Positions 40,199-49,450 of a DNA stretch of 64,000 bases are shown here, in pieces. The number at the start of each line of letters is the position of its first letter. Position 1 is the first letter of the stretch. Position numbers and translations under genes: made by a program. The notes under the pieces were generated by a model. That model had not been told where the DNA came from and searched no databases. It worked only from the letters and a program-made list of their open reading frames with translations. Location of the stretch: positions 7,503,501 through 7,567,500 of the forward strand of contig NZ_AP021879.1 in NCBI RefSeq assembly GCF_009689005.1, in the 5' to 3' direction. The DNA is from Desulfosarcina ovata subsp. ovata. Its GTDB lineage: Bacteria > Desulfobacterota > Desulfobacteria > Desulfobacterales > Desulfosarcinaceae.

Positions 40199-40325
40199 GT
40201 CTGCTTTTCATGCGTCTTCTGCGTTGGGCTTTTCCACACATACCCCCACTATGCGTAAAAAAGCCCGCCTTGAATACGAATGAAAATCCGGCGCATCCTG
40301 GTATATTCTTATCCGCCAATCGCCT
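40199..40325. repeat. Dispersed palindromic repeat, copy 2
   Basis: Core 40199-40295 aligns with 56577-56676 and with the minus strand of 18911-19012 (CGTCTTCTGCGTTG, ACATACCCCC, TATGCG, CGCCTTGAATACG, CCGGCGCA). It folds back on itself through the TTTTCA...TGAAAA, GCGTCTTC...GAATACG and GGGCTTTT...AAAAGCCC pairs. Its right flank also holds TTATCCGCCAATCGCCT (40309-40325), repeated at 48340-48356. Confidence 0.55.
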
Positions 40326-40421
40326 TAGAGGCCTCCGCTGCCCGCCGAACCATGGATTGACTTTGCCCCTGCGGGTTGGTAAACAATTCCGACTGAATTG
40401 ACCCCTGTTTCGGATTTGACC

Positions 40422-40829
40422 ATGCCAACGAAAAACAAGCTGAATCCCCTCTACCGACATCCCGACCTTGTTATTTCAGAATGCGATTTCGGCCATGGAA
40501 TTTTTACCACCACTTTTCTGCCTGCAAACACAACACTTGAAGAGTGCCCTTATCTACGGATAAAAGCCGATGAATGTGCCAGTTCGCTGGACGACTATGT
40601 GTTCAATCTGGAGTCGGCCGAGGATAACGGCGAGTCGGATTACTATTCCCTGGTGCTCGGTTGGGGCAGCCTTTTCAACCATGCCGATACGCACAATACC
40701 GAATACTGGCACGATACGGAACGTGACCTGATCGTTTTTCATACCATCAAGGACGTTCCTGCCGGAAAACAGCTTTTTGTCAACTACGGGAAAGAGTGGT
40801 GGCAATCCAGGGAACTGGCCCCTGAATGA
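40422..40829 (+). CDS. SET-domain protein (putative lysine methyltransferase)
   Basis: 135 residues from ATG 40422 (the frame extends to a TTG at 40398). The SET pattern is clear: 'VISECDFGHGIFTTTFLPANTTLEECP', 'LVLGWGSLFNHADTHNTEYW' (the GxxxxxNH SAM-binding core) and 'VPAGKQLFVNYGKEWW' (the catalytic Tyr region). Bacterial SET proteins of this size occur sporadically and modify unknown targets. Stands alone on the plus strand before a tetR gene. Confidence 0.82.
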   Translation: MPTKNKLNPLYRHPDLVISECDFGHGIFTTTFLPANTTLEECPYLRIKADECASSLDDYVFNLESAEDNGESDYYSLVLGWGSLFNHADTHNTEYWHDTERDLIVFHTIKDVPAGKQLFVNYGKEWWQSRELAPE

Positions 40830-40880
40830 GGGCTGCCGATAAAAATATTTGTTCCCTTTTGATTGTCCTGTAAAAAAATA

Positions 40881-40933
40881 TTGACACCCGATCAGAAACC
40901 GTTTTAATTTAACTTAACCGGCCGACCGGTCAA
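40881..40933 (+). promoter_or_regulatory. Promoter of the tetR gene with palindromic TetR operator (site 1)
   Basis: TTGACA at 40881-40886 and TTTAAT 16 bases later form a promoter. Directly after it lies AACCGGCCGACCGGTCAA (40916-40933), whose reverse complement matches 41598-41615 almost perfectly. The position over the transcript start suits autorepression by the TetR protein encoded 25 bases downstream. Confidence 0.7.
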
Positions 40934-40957
40934 TATCGTTTTCATCAGGAGCGTTCA

Positions 40958-41536
40958 TTGTCAAAAAAAGTGGTAATTTGTGAAAAAGCATTGGACCTGT
41001 TCTGTGAGCGGGGATACGATAACACCCCCATGTCCCACATCGCCAAAGCGATTGGCGCAAGTAAGGCGATTCTTTACCATTATTTTTCCAACAAAGAAGA
41101 ACTGCTTTTTTCCATAATCGAGTACCAGATGGAAAAATATCTTACGCCCATTCTGGATGACGCTGCACAAATCGAAGATCCTGAGCAGCGGCTGCGTTAT
41201 TTCATTAAAGGGTACACCCGGCTTCTGGCCAACGACAGTCGATCACGCATCATGGTGCACGAGGCTCATCGTTTAGATCCTGAACATTCAAAAATCATCC
41301 AGGCCCGTCACAACCGATTGTATCAGCTGATTTATGACACCATTGCGGAAATGGAGGCCCAGGGCAAAGTGCGCGCCCCGCAAAAGGCATTCACCACCTT
41401 TGCCGCCATCGGCATGTGTTCGTGGACTTTTTACTGGTTCGATTACCAGCGGAAGGAATTAGCCGACCAACTGGCCGACACTTTCGCTGATTTGTTTTTC
41501 AACGGTATTTTAAACTCCTGCGGCGACACGGATTAA
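40958..41536 (+). CDS. TetR-family regulator of the beta-oxidation operon
   Basis: 192 residues from a TTG at 40958, with CAGGAG 8 bases upstream. 'ICEKALDLFCERGYDNTPMSHIAKAIGASKAILYHYFSNKEELL' is a standard TetR helix-turn-helix, followed by a TetR_C effector region ('RSRIMVHEAHRLDPEHSKII') like those of fatty-acid or CoA-thioester responsive regulators. Operator copies flank the gene (40916-40933 and 41598-41617), the second one ahead of the acyl-CoA ligase operon. This makes it the likely repressor of that operon, probably released by an acyl-CoA (inference). Confidence 0.85.
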   Translation: MSKKVVICEKALDLFCERGYDNTPMSHIAKAIGASKAILYHYFSNKEELLFSIIEYQMEKYLTPILDDAAQIEDPEQRLRYFIKGYTRLLANDSRSRIMVHEAHRLDPEHSKIIQARHNRLYQLIYDTIAEMEAQGKVRAPQKAFTTFAAIGMCSWTFYWFDYQRKELADQLADTFADLFFNGILNSCGDTD

Positions 41537-41597
41537 CGAAAAACACAATCGGCCGCGAAAAGCGTTACAGTGTGGCGTAATTTTTTGGGACTTTAAG

Positions 41598-41617
41598 TTG
41601 ACCGGTCGGCCGGTCAT
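41598..41617 (+). promoter_or_regulatory. Palindromic TetR operator upstream of the beta-oxidation operon (site 2)
   Basis: TTGACCGGTCGGCCGGTCAT, the reverse complement of site 1 in 17 of 18 positions. It lies 62 bases after the tetR stop and about 170 bases before the ligase start. Near-perfect dyad (ACCGGTC/GGCCGGT). Confidence 0.7.
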
Positions 41618-41788
41618 GTTTTTTGCGGGATAGTGCAAACATGGCTGTTCAGGTCGTCCGTTAGATGATGCATTGATGGACGCCGTTTTTTTATGAACGG
41701 AATCCATCCCTATATTTTATGAAAGCAATAACCGATCAGAAGTCATAGGAAATTGGGTATCTGGCGGAAATCATGGCAAGGAGGGATG

Positions 41789-43426
41789 ATGGACAGATAT
41801 GCGTGTTGGCAACAGGTATGGCCGGAAGGGGTTCCACAAAACATAGAGGCAGACAAACCGTTTACCGAGTATTTCAGGGACCGGGCAACCGAGCGACCGG
41901 ATGCCGTGGCCATCTACTTTTATGGCTATGAGATCGACTATGCGACGCTGAATCGCAAGATCGATCAATTTGCCAATGCTTTGATCGACCGGGGATTGAA
42001 CAAAGGCGATCGGGTCGGTGTTTTTCTGCAGAACAGCCCCCATTACGTGATCAGTTTCTTCGGGGTTATCCGTGCCGGTGGCATCGTGGTCAATCTCAAC
42101 CCCATGTTCAAAGCCATGGAACTGGATCCGATCATCGAAAAAACCGGGATCGAGACCATCATCGTTCAGGACAGCCTATTCGCGGAACTGAACAAAACAA
42201 TCAATCTTCCCTCCTCCGAGCGGGTTATTGTGGCCCGGCTGTCCGACTATATTCCGGAAAATCCGCAGTTTTCCCCGCCGCCCGAGGCACTGGGCACCAA
42301 CGAATCCTTTCCCGGAACCGTCGATTTCCAGGAATTGATCGCCTCGGGGAAGCCGGAATCGGTGTGCCGTATTGATGATATGGATGCGGATCTGGCCATG
42401 CTCCAGTTGACCGGCGGCACCACAGGCGTGCCCAAGGCGGCCATGATCAGCGTACGCGCCTTCACCCTGGCCGTTTTGATCAACCGGGCTTGGTACCGTT
42501 TGACGACAGCGGATACCAGCCTCGGGGTGGCGCCGTTCTTCCACATCATGGGACTGCAGGCGACCATGGTGCCGTGCCTGGTGTCGGGTTGCACCCTGTT
42601 GGTGATTACCCGTTTTGATCCGCAGACGATCGCCAGGGTCATCGCCGAGCGGGGTTGTTCGGTCTGGGTGGCGGCCCCCACCATGCTGACCGACCTGGTC
42701 AACATGCCGGAGATAGAGGGATTCGACTTCTCTTCCTTAAGGGTCATCGTTACCGGTGGTTCGCCGATTTCGCTCAGCCTACAGCAGCGCATTAAAGCAC
42801 TGGCGCCCAACAGCCAACTGGGTGAGGGTTACGGTATGACCGAGATCCTCGCCTCGGGCGGCGTGCATACCCCGCTTGGCCGATGGAAAGAGGGGTTTTG
42901 TGGGATTCCCATGATCAACGACCTTAAAATCGTTGATCTTGAAATGGGGGAAAAGGAGATGCCACCCAATCAAGAAGGCGAAATTGTCATCAAAGGATCC
43001 ACGGTCATGCAGGGATACTGGAACCAGCCGGAGGAAACCCGGGACGTCTTCCGCGACGGTTGGTTCTATACCGGCGACATCGGTTTTTTGGATGAAGAGG
43101 GCTATCTGAAAATTGTCGACCGAAAAAAGGAGTTGATTCTCTGCTCCGGATTCAATGTCTATCCCAGCGACCTGGAGAACATCATGAGCCGCCATCCCGC
43201 CATCCTCGAAGTGGCCGTGATCGGCGTTCCCGATGATTACCGGGGAGAGTCGCCCAAGGCAATTGTGATTTTGAAAGATGAGTATCAGGACAAGGTCACG
43301 GAAAAGGACATCGTTGATTGGTGCCGGGAAAACATGGCTTCCTACAAGCGCCCCCGGGAAGTTGAATTCCAGCAAGCCCTGCCCAAGTCCGGTGCGGGTA
43401 AGATATTAAAAAGATTGCTGAACTGA
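41789..43426 (+). CDS. AMP-forming acyl-CoA synthetase (long- or aryl-chain CoA ligase)
   Basis: 545 residues from ATG 41789, 4 bases after AAGGAGG (an ATG directly before is closer than usual). The P-loop is 'MLQLTGGTTGVPKAAMIS', then 'GEGYGMTEI', 'WFYTGDIGFLDEEGYLKIVDRKKELI' and the C-terminal lysine in 'PKSGAGKILKRLL'. It activates a carboxylic acid to its CoA thioester with ATP. First gene of a five-gene beta-oxidation operon behind a TetR operator. Substrate chain type not deducible. Confidence 0.88.
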   Translation: MDRYACWQQVWPEGVPQNIEADKPFTEYFRDRATERPDAVAIYFYGYEIDYATLNRKIDQFANALIDRGLNKGDRVGVFLQNSPHYVISFFGVIRAGGIVVNLNPMFKAMELDPIIEKTGIETIIVQDSLFAELNKTINLPSSERVIVARLSDYIPENPQFSPPPEALGTNESFPGTVDFQELIASGKPESVCRIDDMDADLAMLQLTGGTTGVPKAAMISVRAFTLAVLINRAWYRLTTADTSLGVAPFFHIMGLQATMVPCLVSGCTLLVITRFDPQTIARVIAERGCSVWVAAPTMLTDLVNMPEIEGFDFSSLRVIVTGGSPISLSLQQRIKALAPNSQLGEGYGMTEILASGGVHTPLGRWKEGFCGIPMINDLKIVDLEMGEKEMPPNQEGEIVIKGSTVMQGYWNQPEETRDVFRDGWFYTGDIGFLDEEGYLKIVDRKKELILCSGFNVYPSDLENIMSRHPAILEVAVIGVPDDYRGESPKAIVILKDEYQDKVTEKDIVDWCRENMASYKRPREVEFQQALPKSGAGKILKRLLN

Positions 43427-43467
43427 TTGTTCATAAAGATTTAGCAGAAAAGCATCAAGGAGGTAAA

Positions 43468-44241
43468 ATGGGTGTAACTATTTCCAATCATAGTGAACAT
43501 GTCCGTATTCTGCGCATCGACCGGCCACCGGTCAATGCGCTGGACAATCCGACAATGGAAGCCTTTGGCGAAGCGGTGGACACGGCCATGCAGGACAGCT
43601 CCGTTCGTGTGATTGTGGTAACCGGTGCAGGAGAAAAAGCTTTTGCTGCCGGTGCGGACCTGGATGAACTGGCGGTCTGTGACCCCGAAGGCGGGAAGAA
43701 GCTGGTCAGCGGGGTCAAGACGATCATGGGCAAGCTCAGGCAAGGCACCAAACCGGTGATTGCGGCCATCAACGGCCTGGCAGCCGGCGGCGGTCTCGAA
43801 CTGGCCATGTCCTGCGACATCCGCGTTGCCGATGGGCGGGCCGGACTTGGGTTGCCGGAAGTGACCCTGGGGGTTCTGCCCGGCTCCGGGGGTACCCAGA
43901 TGCTGCCGCGCCTGATCGGCGTCGGCAGGGCACTCGACATGATGCTTTCCGGTAAAATCATCAGCGCGGAAGAGGGTTTCCGGCTGGGTTTGATCGATTT
44001 GGTGGCTGGTGAGGCCGGTGCACTGGCCGACGCGTTGGCCATGGCGGAAAAGCTGTCCGCCAACGCTCCCCTGGCCATGGCGGAGATCAAGGCCTTGGCT
44101 TATGCGACCCTGTCACAACCATTGGCGCAGGGCTTTGAGATGGAGACCGACGGTTTTGGTCGGCTTTGTGAAACCCAGGATCGGGACGAGGGGATTGCCG
44201 CGTTCAAATCCCGGCGCAAAGCGGTTTTTCAAGGAAAATAA
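43468..44241 (+). CDS. Enoyl-CoA hydratase/isomerase family protein
   Basis: 257 residues behind AAGGAGG. Crotonase motifs: 'VTGAGEKAFAAGADLDELA' (oxyanion-hole region 1), 'INGLAAGGGLELAMSCDIRVAD' (region 2) and 'LGLPEVTLGVLPGSGGTQMLPRLIG', with one catalytic Glu (in LPEV). It hydrates the 2,3-enoyl-CoA made by the acyl-CoA dehydrogenase encoded downstream. Soluble; normal family length. Confidence 0.9.
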   Translation: MGVTISNHSEHVRILRIDRPPVNALDNPTMEAFGEAVDTAMQDSSVRVIVVTGAGEKAFAAGADLDELAVCDPEGGKKLVSGVKTIMGKLRQGTKPVIAAINGLAAGGGLELAMSCDIRVADGRAGLGLPEVTLGVLPGSGGTQMLPRLIGVGRALDMMLSGKIISAEEGFRLGLIDLVAGEAGALADALAMAEKLSANAPLAMAEIKALAYATLSQPLAQGFEMETDGFGRLCETQDRDEGIAAFKSRRKAVFQGK

Positions 44242-44271
44242 TGGAATTATAGAAGAAAAGGAAAGAGAGAT

Positions 44272-45468
44272 ATGACGATGGATACAAATATTCCGGTAAT
44301 TGTGTCGGCGGTGAGAACGCCCATTGGCGTTTTTGGCGGATCCCTTAAATCGGTCCTCCACGAGCAGTTGGCCGTGCCGGTATTGAAGGAAGTTTGCGAG
44401 CGGGTGGATTTCTCCAAGGATTTGGTCGACGATGTCTATTGGGGCACCGTCATGGTTCGCAGTGATGAGAACGGCCTGGCCCGGGGGGCGGTGCTGAAAG
44501 CCGGATACCCGGATCGGGTGACTACCGTTCAGGTCAACCGCGCCTGCTGCTCCTCCATGGAGGCCATCCGGATTGCGTCCATGGAAATCCGGTTGGGCGA
44601 GTCCCAGGCGGTGGTGGCCGGCGGCGGGGAGAGCATGAGCAATGTCTCCTACAGCATCAAAAATGCCCGCTGGGGACTGGGCTGGCGCCACCAGGAACTG
44701 TCCGATGGCGTTTATGATGGATTGTTCGACCATCACACCGGCCTGATCATGGGCATGACCGCGGAAAATGTGGCCGAGAAATATGGAATCACCCGGGAAA
44801 TGCAGGACGAATTTTCCTACACCAGCCAGATGCGGGCCAAGAAAGCCCTGGAGACCGGGCGTTTCAAGGATGAGATCGTGCCGATCGTCATCCCCGGCAA
44901 GCGAGGCAAGCCGGATAAGATTGTCGACACGGATGAACACCCCAAGCCGCAAACCACGCTGGAGGAGTTAAGCCAGCTGAAGCCGGCATTCAAAAAGGAC
45001 GGCAGCGTCACCGCCGGCAATGCTTCGGGTTTGAATGACGGCGCCAGCGCGGTGCTGGTGCTTTCCAAGGCCATGGCCGACCAGTACCAGATGAAACGCC
45101 AGTGGCGCGTGGTCGGATCCGCGGCCATCGGCGTGGATCCCACGATGATGGGCATCGGTCCCATCGACGCCGTCCGCAAACTGTTCAAGCAGACCGGGTA
45201 CACCATCGACGATATCGAATTGTTCGAAATCAACGAGGCCTTTGCCGCCCCTAGCGTGGCTGTGGAAAAAGAGTTGGGATTGAACCGCGACATCGTCAAC
45301 GTCAATGGCAGCGGAATTGCCCTGGGGCATCCCATCGGCGATACGGGTTGCCGGATCGTGGTCAGCCTGATTCATGAGATGGAAAAGCGGGGACTCAGCC
45401 GGGGCCTGGCCTCTTTGTGCGGCGGTGGCGGTCATGGGCAGGCCATTATCATCGAACGGGTGGAATGA
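44272..45468 (+). CDS. Acetyl-CoA C-acyltransferase (thiolase)
   Basis: 398 residues. The active-site cysteine lies in 'VNRACCSSMEAIRIAS', the histidine in 'INEAFAAPSVAVEKELG', and 'VNVNGSGIALGHPIGDTGCR' and 'LCGGGGHGQAIII' complete the set. It cleaves 3-ketoacyl-CoA with CoA. It follows the hydratase gene by 30 bases, with an AGAGAG ribosome site. The normal thiolase length and all catalytic residues are present. Confidence 0.92.
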   Translation: MTMDTNIPVIVSAVRTPIGVFGGSLKSVLHEQLAVPVLKEVCERVDFSKDLVDDVYWGTVMVRSDENGLARGAVLKAGYPDRVTTVQVNRACCSSMEAIRIASMEIRLGESQAVVAGGGESMSNVSYSIKNARWGLGWRHQELSDGVYDGLFDHHTGLIMGMTAENVAEKYGITREMQDEFSYTSQMRAKKALETGRFKDEIVPIVIPGKRGKPDKIVDTDEHPKPQTTLEELSQLKPAFKKDGSVTAGNASGLNDGASAVLVLSKAMADQYQMKRQWRVVGSAAIGVDPTMMGIGPIDAVRKLFKQTGYTIDDIELFEINEAFAAPSVAVEKELGLNRDIVNVNGSGIALGHPIGDTGCRIVVSLIHEMEKRGLSRGLASLCGGGGHGQAIIIERVE

Positions 45469-45572
45469 TCACGGCAATCACGAATCAATTGAGAATCCGC
45501 CGGGAATGTCACCGGCCGGCATACGGCTGACCGGTGGTCATTTCCGGCACGCTTCATAGAAAGGTGGGATCA

Positions 45573-46439
45573 ATGCAAACGCCAAAAAAGGTGGGTGTCT
45601 TGGGTGCTGGAACCATGGGGGCTGAAATTGCGCTCTGTTTCTCGGTGGCAGGGGCGTCGGTGGTTCTGAAGGATGTTGAACTGGCTCTGGCCGAGAAAGG
45701 CAAAGCCCGACTGGCCAAGGTGGTCGATAAGGCAGTCGAAAAGGGCCGTTTCCCGGCTGAAGAACGCGATGCGGTTCTGGATCGTATCGTACCGACCGGC
45801 GATTATGAGCCGATGGCCGATGCCGATCTGGTCGTCGAGGCGGTTTTTGAAAAAATCGAACTGAAAAAGGCGATTCTGTCCGAGGCGGACCAGGTATGCA
45901 AGCCCGAGTGTGTCCTTGCCACCAATACCTCGTCGATTCCGATTACCTTGCTCTCCACTGCGGTATCCGAGGCGCGGCGGCCGCGTTTTGTGGGCGCGCA
46001 TTTTTTTGCACCGGCGTTTGTCATGAAACTGGTGGAAGTCATTCCCGGCCTGGAGACGTCCGACGAGACCGTCGATGTCGTCATGGAGGCTTGCCGGCAG
46101 ATCAAGAAAAATCCGATTCTGGTCAAGGATACCGCCGGATTTGTGGTCAACCGGATGCTCTTCGCCCTGTTCAATGAGGCCGTACGGTTGGTTGACGAAG
46201 GTGTTGCCAGCTGTGAAGACATCGACACGGGTTGCCGTTTGGGCCTGGGCCATCCACTGGGACCATTTGCCCTGATGGACATGGCCGACCTGGAGATGGC
46301 CCTGGACGTGAGTAATCTGCTCAAAGATGCCCATGGTGACCGTTTTCGTTTCGGTACCGCCCTGAAACAACGGGTTTACGCCGGACACCGGGGCAAGCGA
46401 TTTGGCCGGGGGTGGTATGCATACGATAAAAAAGATTGA
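45573..46439 (+). CDS. 3-hydroxyacyl-CoA dehydrogenase
   Basis: 288 residues from ATG 45573 with AAAGGTGG upstream (open frame to 45534). The NAD fold 'VGVLGAGTMGAEIALCFSVAG', 'LATNTSSIPITLLS', 'RFVGAHFFAPAFVMKLVEVIPG' with the catalytic His, and 'VKDTAGFVVNRMLFALFNEAVRLV' are those of the single-domain (HbdA/PaaH type) enzymes. It oxidises 3-hydroxyacyl-CoA. Third step of the operon's pathway. Confidence 0.92.
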   Translation: MQTPKKVGVLGAGTMGAEIALCFSVAGASVVLKDVELALAEKGKARLAKVVDKAVEKGRFPAEERDAVLDRIVPTGDYEPMADADLVVEAVFEKIELKKAILSEADQVCKPECVLATNTSSIPITLLSTAVSEARRPRFVGAHFFAPAFVMKLVEVIPGLETSDETVDVVMEACRQIKKNPILVKDTAGFVVNRMLFALFNEAVRLVDEGVASCEDIDTGCRLGLGHPLGPFALMDMADLEMALDVSNLLKDAHGDRFRFGTALKQRVYAGHRGKRFGRGWYAYDKKD

Positions 46440-46471
46440 TTGAAGACTGATGATACAAAGGAAAAAGCAAT

Positions 46472-48286
46472 ATGGCAAACTTGATTACAGACCGTCGGGA
46501 TATCGATTTCGTTCTCTACGAACAGCTGGATGTTTTGGCATTGAGCAAATTTCCCAAGTACAAGGGGTACAACCGCAAAACCTTTGATTTGATCATTTCC
46601 GAGGCGCGCAATTTCGCACTGAAAGAACTGCTGCCCATCTGGGTTGACGGGGATCGCGTGGGAGCGACTTTTGAAAACGGCCAGGTGCGGGTGCCGCCGT
46701 CCTATCATCGTGCCTTCAAGCTCCTGTGCGAGGGCGAATGGACGGCACTGGCGGAAAGTCCCGAGTGGGGCGGGCAGGGGGTGCCGATCACCATCAGTGT
46801 GGCCGCCGATGAATTTCTTGTGGGCGCCAATCTTACCTGCAACAGCTATGCGACGTTCGGTGGCGGAACCGCCAAAATGATCGAACTCTTCGGCACCGAC
46901 GCCCAGAAAGAACTTTTTCTCAAGAACCTCTACACGGCCCATTGGGGCGGGACCATGCTGCTCACCGAAGCGGATGCCGGATCCAACGTGGGGGCCCTGA
47001 GCACATCGGCGACGTCGAACCCGGATGGCACTTATTCCATCAGCGGGAACAAGATTTTCATCACCAACGGCGATCAGGACCTGACCGAGAATATCATTCA
47101 TCCAGTGCTGGCCCGTATCGAAGGCGACCCGCCGGGCAGCAAAGGTCTCTCCCTGTTCATCGTTCCTAAAATATGGGTCAACGAAGACGGCAGCCTGGGC
47201 GAATTCAACGATGTGGTGTGCACGGGTATCGAGGAGAAAATGGGCAGTCACGGCAGCGTCACCTGCAGCCTTGCCCTGGGCGGCAAGGGCAAGTGCCGTG
47301 GCATTCTGCTGGGCAAGCCGGGGCAGGGAATGATGATCATGTTCCACATGATGAACGAAGCCCGCCTCAAAGTCGGTTTTCAGGGGTTCATTCATGGATC
47401 GGCAGCCTATCAGTACGCCCTGGCCTATGCCCGTGAACGGCGCCAGGGATACGACCTGGAAAAAGGTAAAAATGTCGATGACGAGCAGGTTCCCATTATC
47501 CGGCATCCGGACGTGCGGCGCATGCTGCTCTGGATGAAATCCCATGTGGAAGGCATGCGCAGCCTGGAATACTATATCGCCCACAGTTTCGACATGTTGG
47601 AGAGCACGGACGATCCCGACGCCAAAGGCTATTACGAGGGGGTCACGGCCCTGCTCACGCCGGTGCTCAAAACCTATTGCGCGGTCAAGGGTTTCGATAT
47701 CTGTGTCAAGGCCATCCAGGTGTATGGGGGCTACGGTTACACCAAGGATTTCCCGGTGGAGCAGCTCGCCAGGGATGTCAAGATCACTTCCATTTATGAA
47801 GGGACGGATGGCATCCAGGCCATGGACCTGATCGGCCGCAAACTGGCCATGAACAAAGGGGCCGTATTTGCAGCCTTCATCAAGGAGATGAGAACTGCCG
47901 CCGAGCGTGCCGCCGCCATCGAACAATTGGCTCCCCTGGCCGCCGATGTCCAGGGCGCGGTCGATCGCTTTGAGGCGCTGACCAAGCATATCCAGGAGAG
48001 CATGCGCTCGGCATCGTTTAAAGTCGCCTTTGCCAATTCGGTTCCTTTCCTCATGGTCATGGGGGATGTGATCATGGCCTGGATGCTGATCTGGCGGGCC
48101 AGTATTGCCAGTGAAAAGCTTCAGAAGAAAAGCAAAGGCAAGGACCTGGCGTTTTATCAGGGCCAGGTTTTCAGTGCCGAATATTTTGTCAAATCGGTAC
48201 TTCCCGAGACCCTTGGGCAGATGGATGCCATTGTTTCCGGTGGCGACGCCGTCGTGAATATCAGCGAGGAGGCTTTTGGAGGCTGA
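46472..48286 (+). CDS. Acyl-CoA dehydrogenase (long, about 600-residue type)
   Basis: 604 residues. 'LTEADAGSNVGALSTSA' (FAD and substrate region), 'GFQGFIHGSAAYQYALAYARERRQG' and 'GGYGYTKDFPVEQLARDVKI', then 'TSIYEGTDGIQAMDLIGRKL' with the catalytic Glu, followed by an extra helical C-terminal domain. This matches the ACAD family common in Desulfobacterota and Deltaproteobacteria beta-oxidation operons. It introduces the double bond, passing electrons to ETF. Last gene, followed by a strong terminator. Confidence 0.92.
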   Translation: MANLITDRRDIDFVLYEQLDVLALSKFPKYKGYNRKTFDLIISEARNFALKELLPIWVDGDRVGATFENGQVRVPPSYHRAFKLLCEGEWTALAESPEWGGQGVPITISVAADEFLVGANLTCNSYATFGGGTAKMIELFGTDAQKELFLKNLYTAHWGGTMLLTEADAGSNVGALSTSATSNPDGTYSISGNKIFITNGDQDLTENIIHPVLARIEGDPPGSKGLSLFIVPKIWVNEDGSLGEFNDVVCTGIEEKMGSHGSVTCSLALGGKGKCRGILLGKPGQGMMIMFHMMNEARLKVGFQGFIHGSAAYQYALAYARERRQGYDLEKGKNVDDEQVPIIRHPDVRRMLLWMKSHVEGMRSLEYYIAHSFDMLESTDDPDAKGYYEGVTALLTPVLKTYCAVKGFDICVKAIQVYGGYGYTKDFPVEQLARDVKITSIYEGTDGIQAMDLIGRKLAMNKGAVFAAFIKEMRTAAERAAAIEQLAPLAADVQGAVDRFEALTKHIQESMRSASFKVAFANSVPFLMVMGDVIMAWMLIWRASIASEKLQKKSKGKDLAFYQGQVFSAEYFVKSVLPETLGQMDAIVSGGDAVVNISEEAFGG

Positions 48287-48297
48287 GTTCCGCATAT

Positions 48298-48342
48298 AAA
48301 ACGGGCGGAAGCGCCAACTGGCGCTTCCGCCCGTTTTGTTTA
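48298..48342 (+). terminator. Intrinsic terminator of the beta-oxidation operon
   Basis: A perfect hairpin (arms ACGGGCGGAAGCGCCA and TGGCGCTTCCGCCCGT, 2-base loop) followed by TTTTGTTT, 12 bases after the acyl-CoA dehydrogenase stop. It works for the plus strand; preceding AAAA would also allow bidirectional use for the converging cytochrome gene. Confidence 0.9.
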
Positions 48343-48370
48343 TCCGCCAATCGCCTAAAAGTGGGTTCGT

Positions 48371-49450
48371 TTACGGTGAAACCTCTTGTGCCAGGGACCT
48401 CAATTGATCAGCCGTCAATGGGGTGCCGAAAGCGACGAATTGTTCAGTCGGCGGTGCGCTATTGCCGACGGGTTCCCACCCGCTTTTCGTCCTGTTCAGA
48501 AAAACCCAGTCAAGCTTTCCTTGTATGACCGGGACAACCCCTTTCCATGTTTGCAGTTCACCGTTTTTAAATTCGACGACGGGTATCTTTTTTCCGTCCT
48601 GAAGCCGCATCACCGCTTTGTTTTGATGACAGTCGTCGCAGGGGCGGCCCTCGGCGCTGATGGAATGGGTGAAATAGGGGGCATAGGCGATGAATTTTTT
48701 ATCCTGGTAGACCAGTGTTTGAACATTTCCGGAAGTGACTTTGTCGTCATGGTTAATCAGGAGCAGCCAGTCTTTCATGGGGATAAAATTCCCCTTTCTC
48801 TTTCCGGTATCCAGAAATGTATCGAAATGGCAGTTGTAGCAGCTCACCGTGCTGCGCACATGGCAGGCGGCGCAGGCCAGTTTATCGCCGTGAACGCTAT
48901 GGCTTTCCGTATCGGCATCGAACTCGGGGGATTCCCGTTCCTGCTTGACATGGCACTCTTCACAACTGGCCCGCAGCCCCTTGGTGTGGCGCATGGACGG
49001 TCGAAAGCGTCCATCGCCATGAACGTCGGAGCGATAATGGCAATCCGCACACACCATGCCTGCGCTGATGTGCACATCCATCTGCCCCCTTTCACCATCG
49101 AACTTGAAGGTCAGTCCCTCCCGGCCGTGGCAAGGCATGCAAGTGTTCATTTCCTTGGCTCTTCTCTCGGAGAAGTACTGCTTTTCCCTCTTTTGAGCTG
49201 CGTGGCAGGTATCGCAGCTTTTTACATGACAGCTTTTGCAGTCAAGTTGCTCATAGGGAATCTTCGTGACTTGTTTGAATCCCCCGGCATCTTCATACCA
49301 ATGCCGCATTCCCTCACCGGTGTAATGAAGGCTTTTGCTATAGAAGGAGTTGATGCAATCAGGATGGTCGGATGCAGAACCCGCCATGAGCATGGAACTG
49401 AAACCGATGGCAATGACAATCGTGCCCAGCGTAACGATCATTTTTTTCAT
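48371..49450 (-). CDS. Periplasmic multihaem cytochrome c (eight CxxCH sites)
   Basis: 359 residues with a signal peptide (to about residue 23, 'MLMAGSAS'). Eight CxxCH motifs: CKSCH, CDTCH, CMPCH, CADCH, CEECH, CAACH, CYNCH and CDDCH, between residues about 70 and 275. The C-terminal 80 residues lack haem sites. Pattern and spacing resemble cytochromes in Desulfobacterota of unassigned electron-transfer role. It converges on the beta-oxidation operon and overlaps the UspA gene start by 4 bases, so the two are transcribed together. Confidence 0.85.
   Translation of the reverse strand: MKKMIVTLGTIVIAIGFSSMLMAGSASDHPDCINSFYSKSLHYTGEGMRHWYEDAGGFKQVTKIPYEQLDCKSCHVKSCDTCHAAQKREKQYFSERRAKEMNTCMPCHGREGLTFKFDGERGQMDVHISAGMVCADCHYRSDVHGDGRFRPSMRHTKGLRASCEECHVKQERESPEFDADTESHSVHGDKLACAACHVRSTVSCYNCHFDTFLDTGKRKGNFIPMKDWLLLINHDDKVTSGNVQTLVYQDKKFIAYAPYFTHSISAEGRPCDDCHQNKAVMRLQDGKKIPVVEFKNGELQTWKGVVPVIQGKLDWVFLNRTKSGWEPVGNSAPPTEQFVAFGTPLTADQLRSLAQEVSP

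Noticed and set aside
40092..40460. 122-codon minus-strand frame
   Set aside because: It crosses palindromic repeat copy 2 and the SET gene start, is Arg-rich without domain features, and looks like chance.
46376..48295. 639-codon minus-strand frame opposite the acyl-CoA dehydrogenase gene
   Set aside because: Antisense shadow of a gene with a clear family; no ribosome site or motif on the minus strand.
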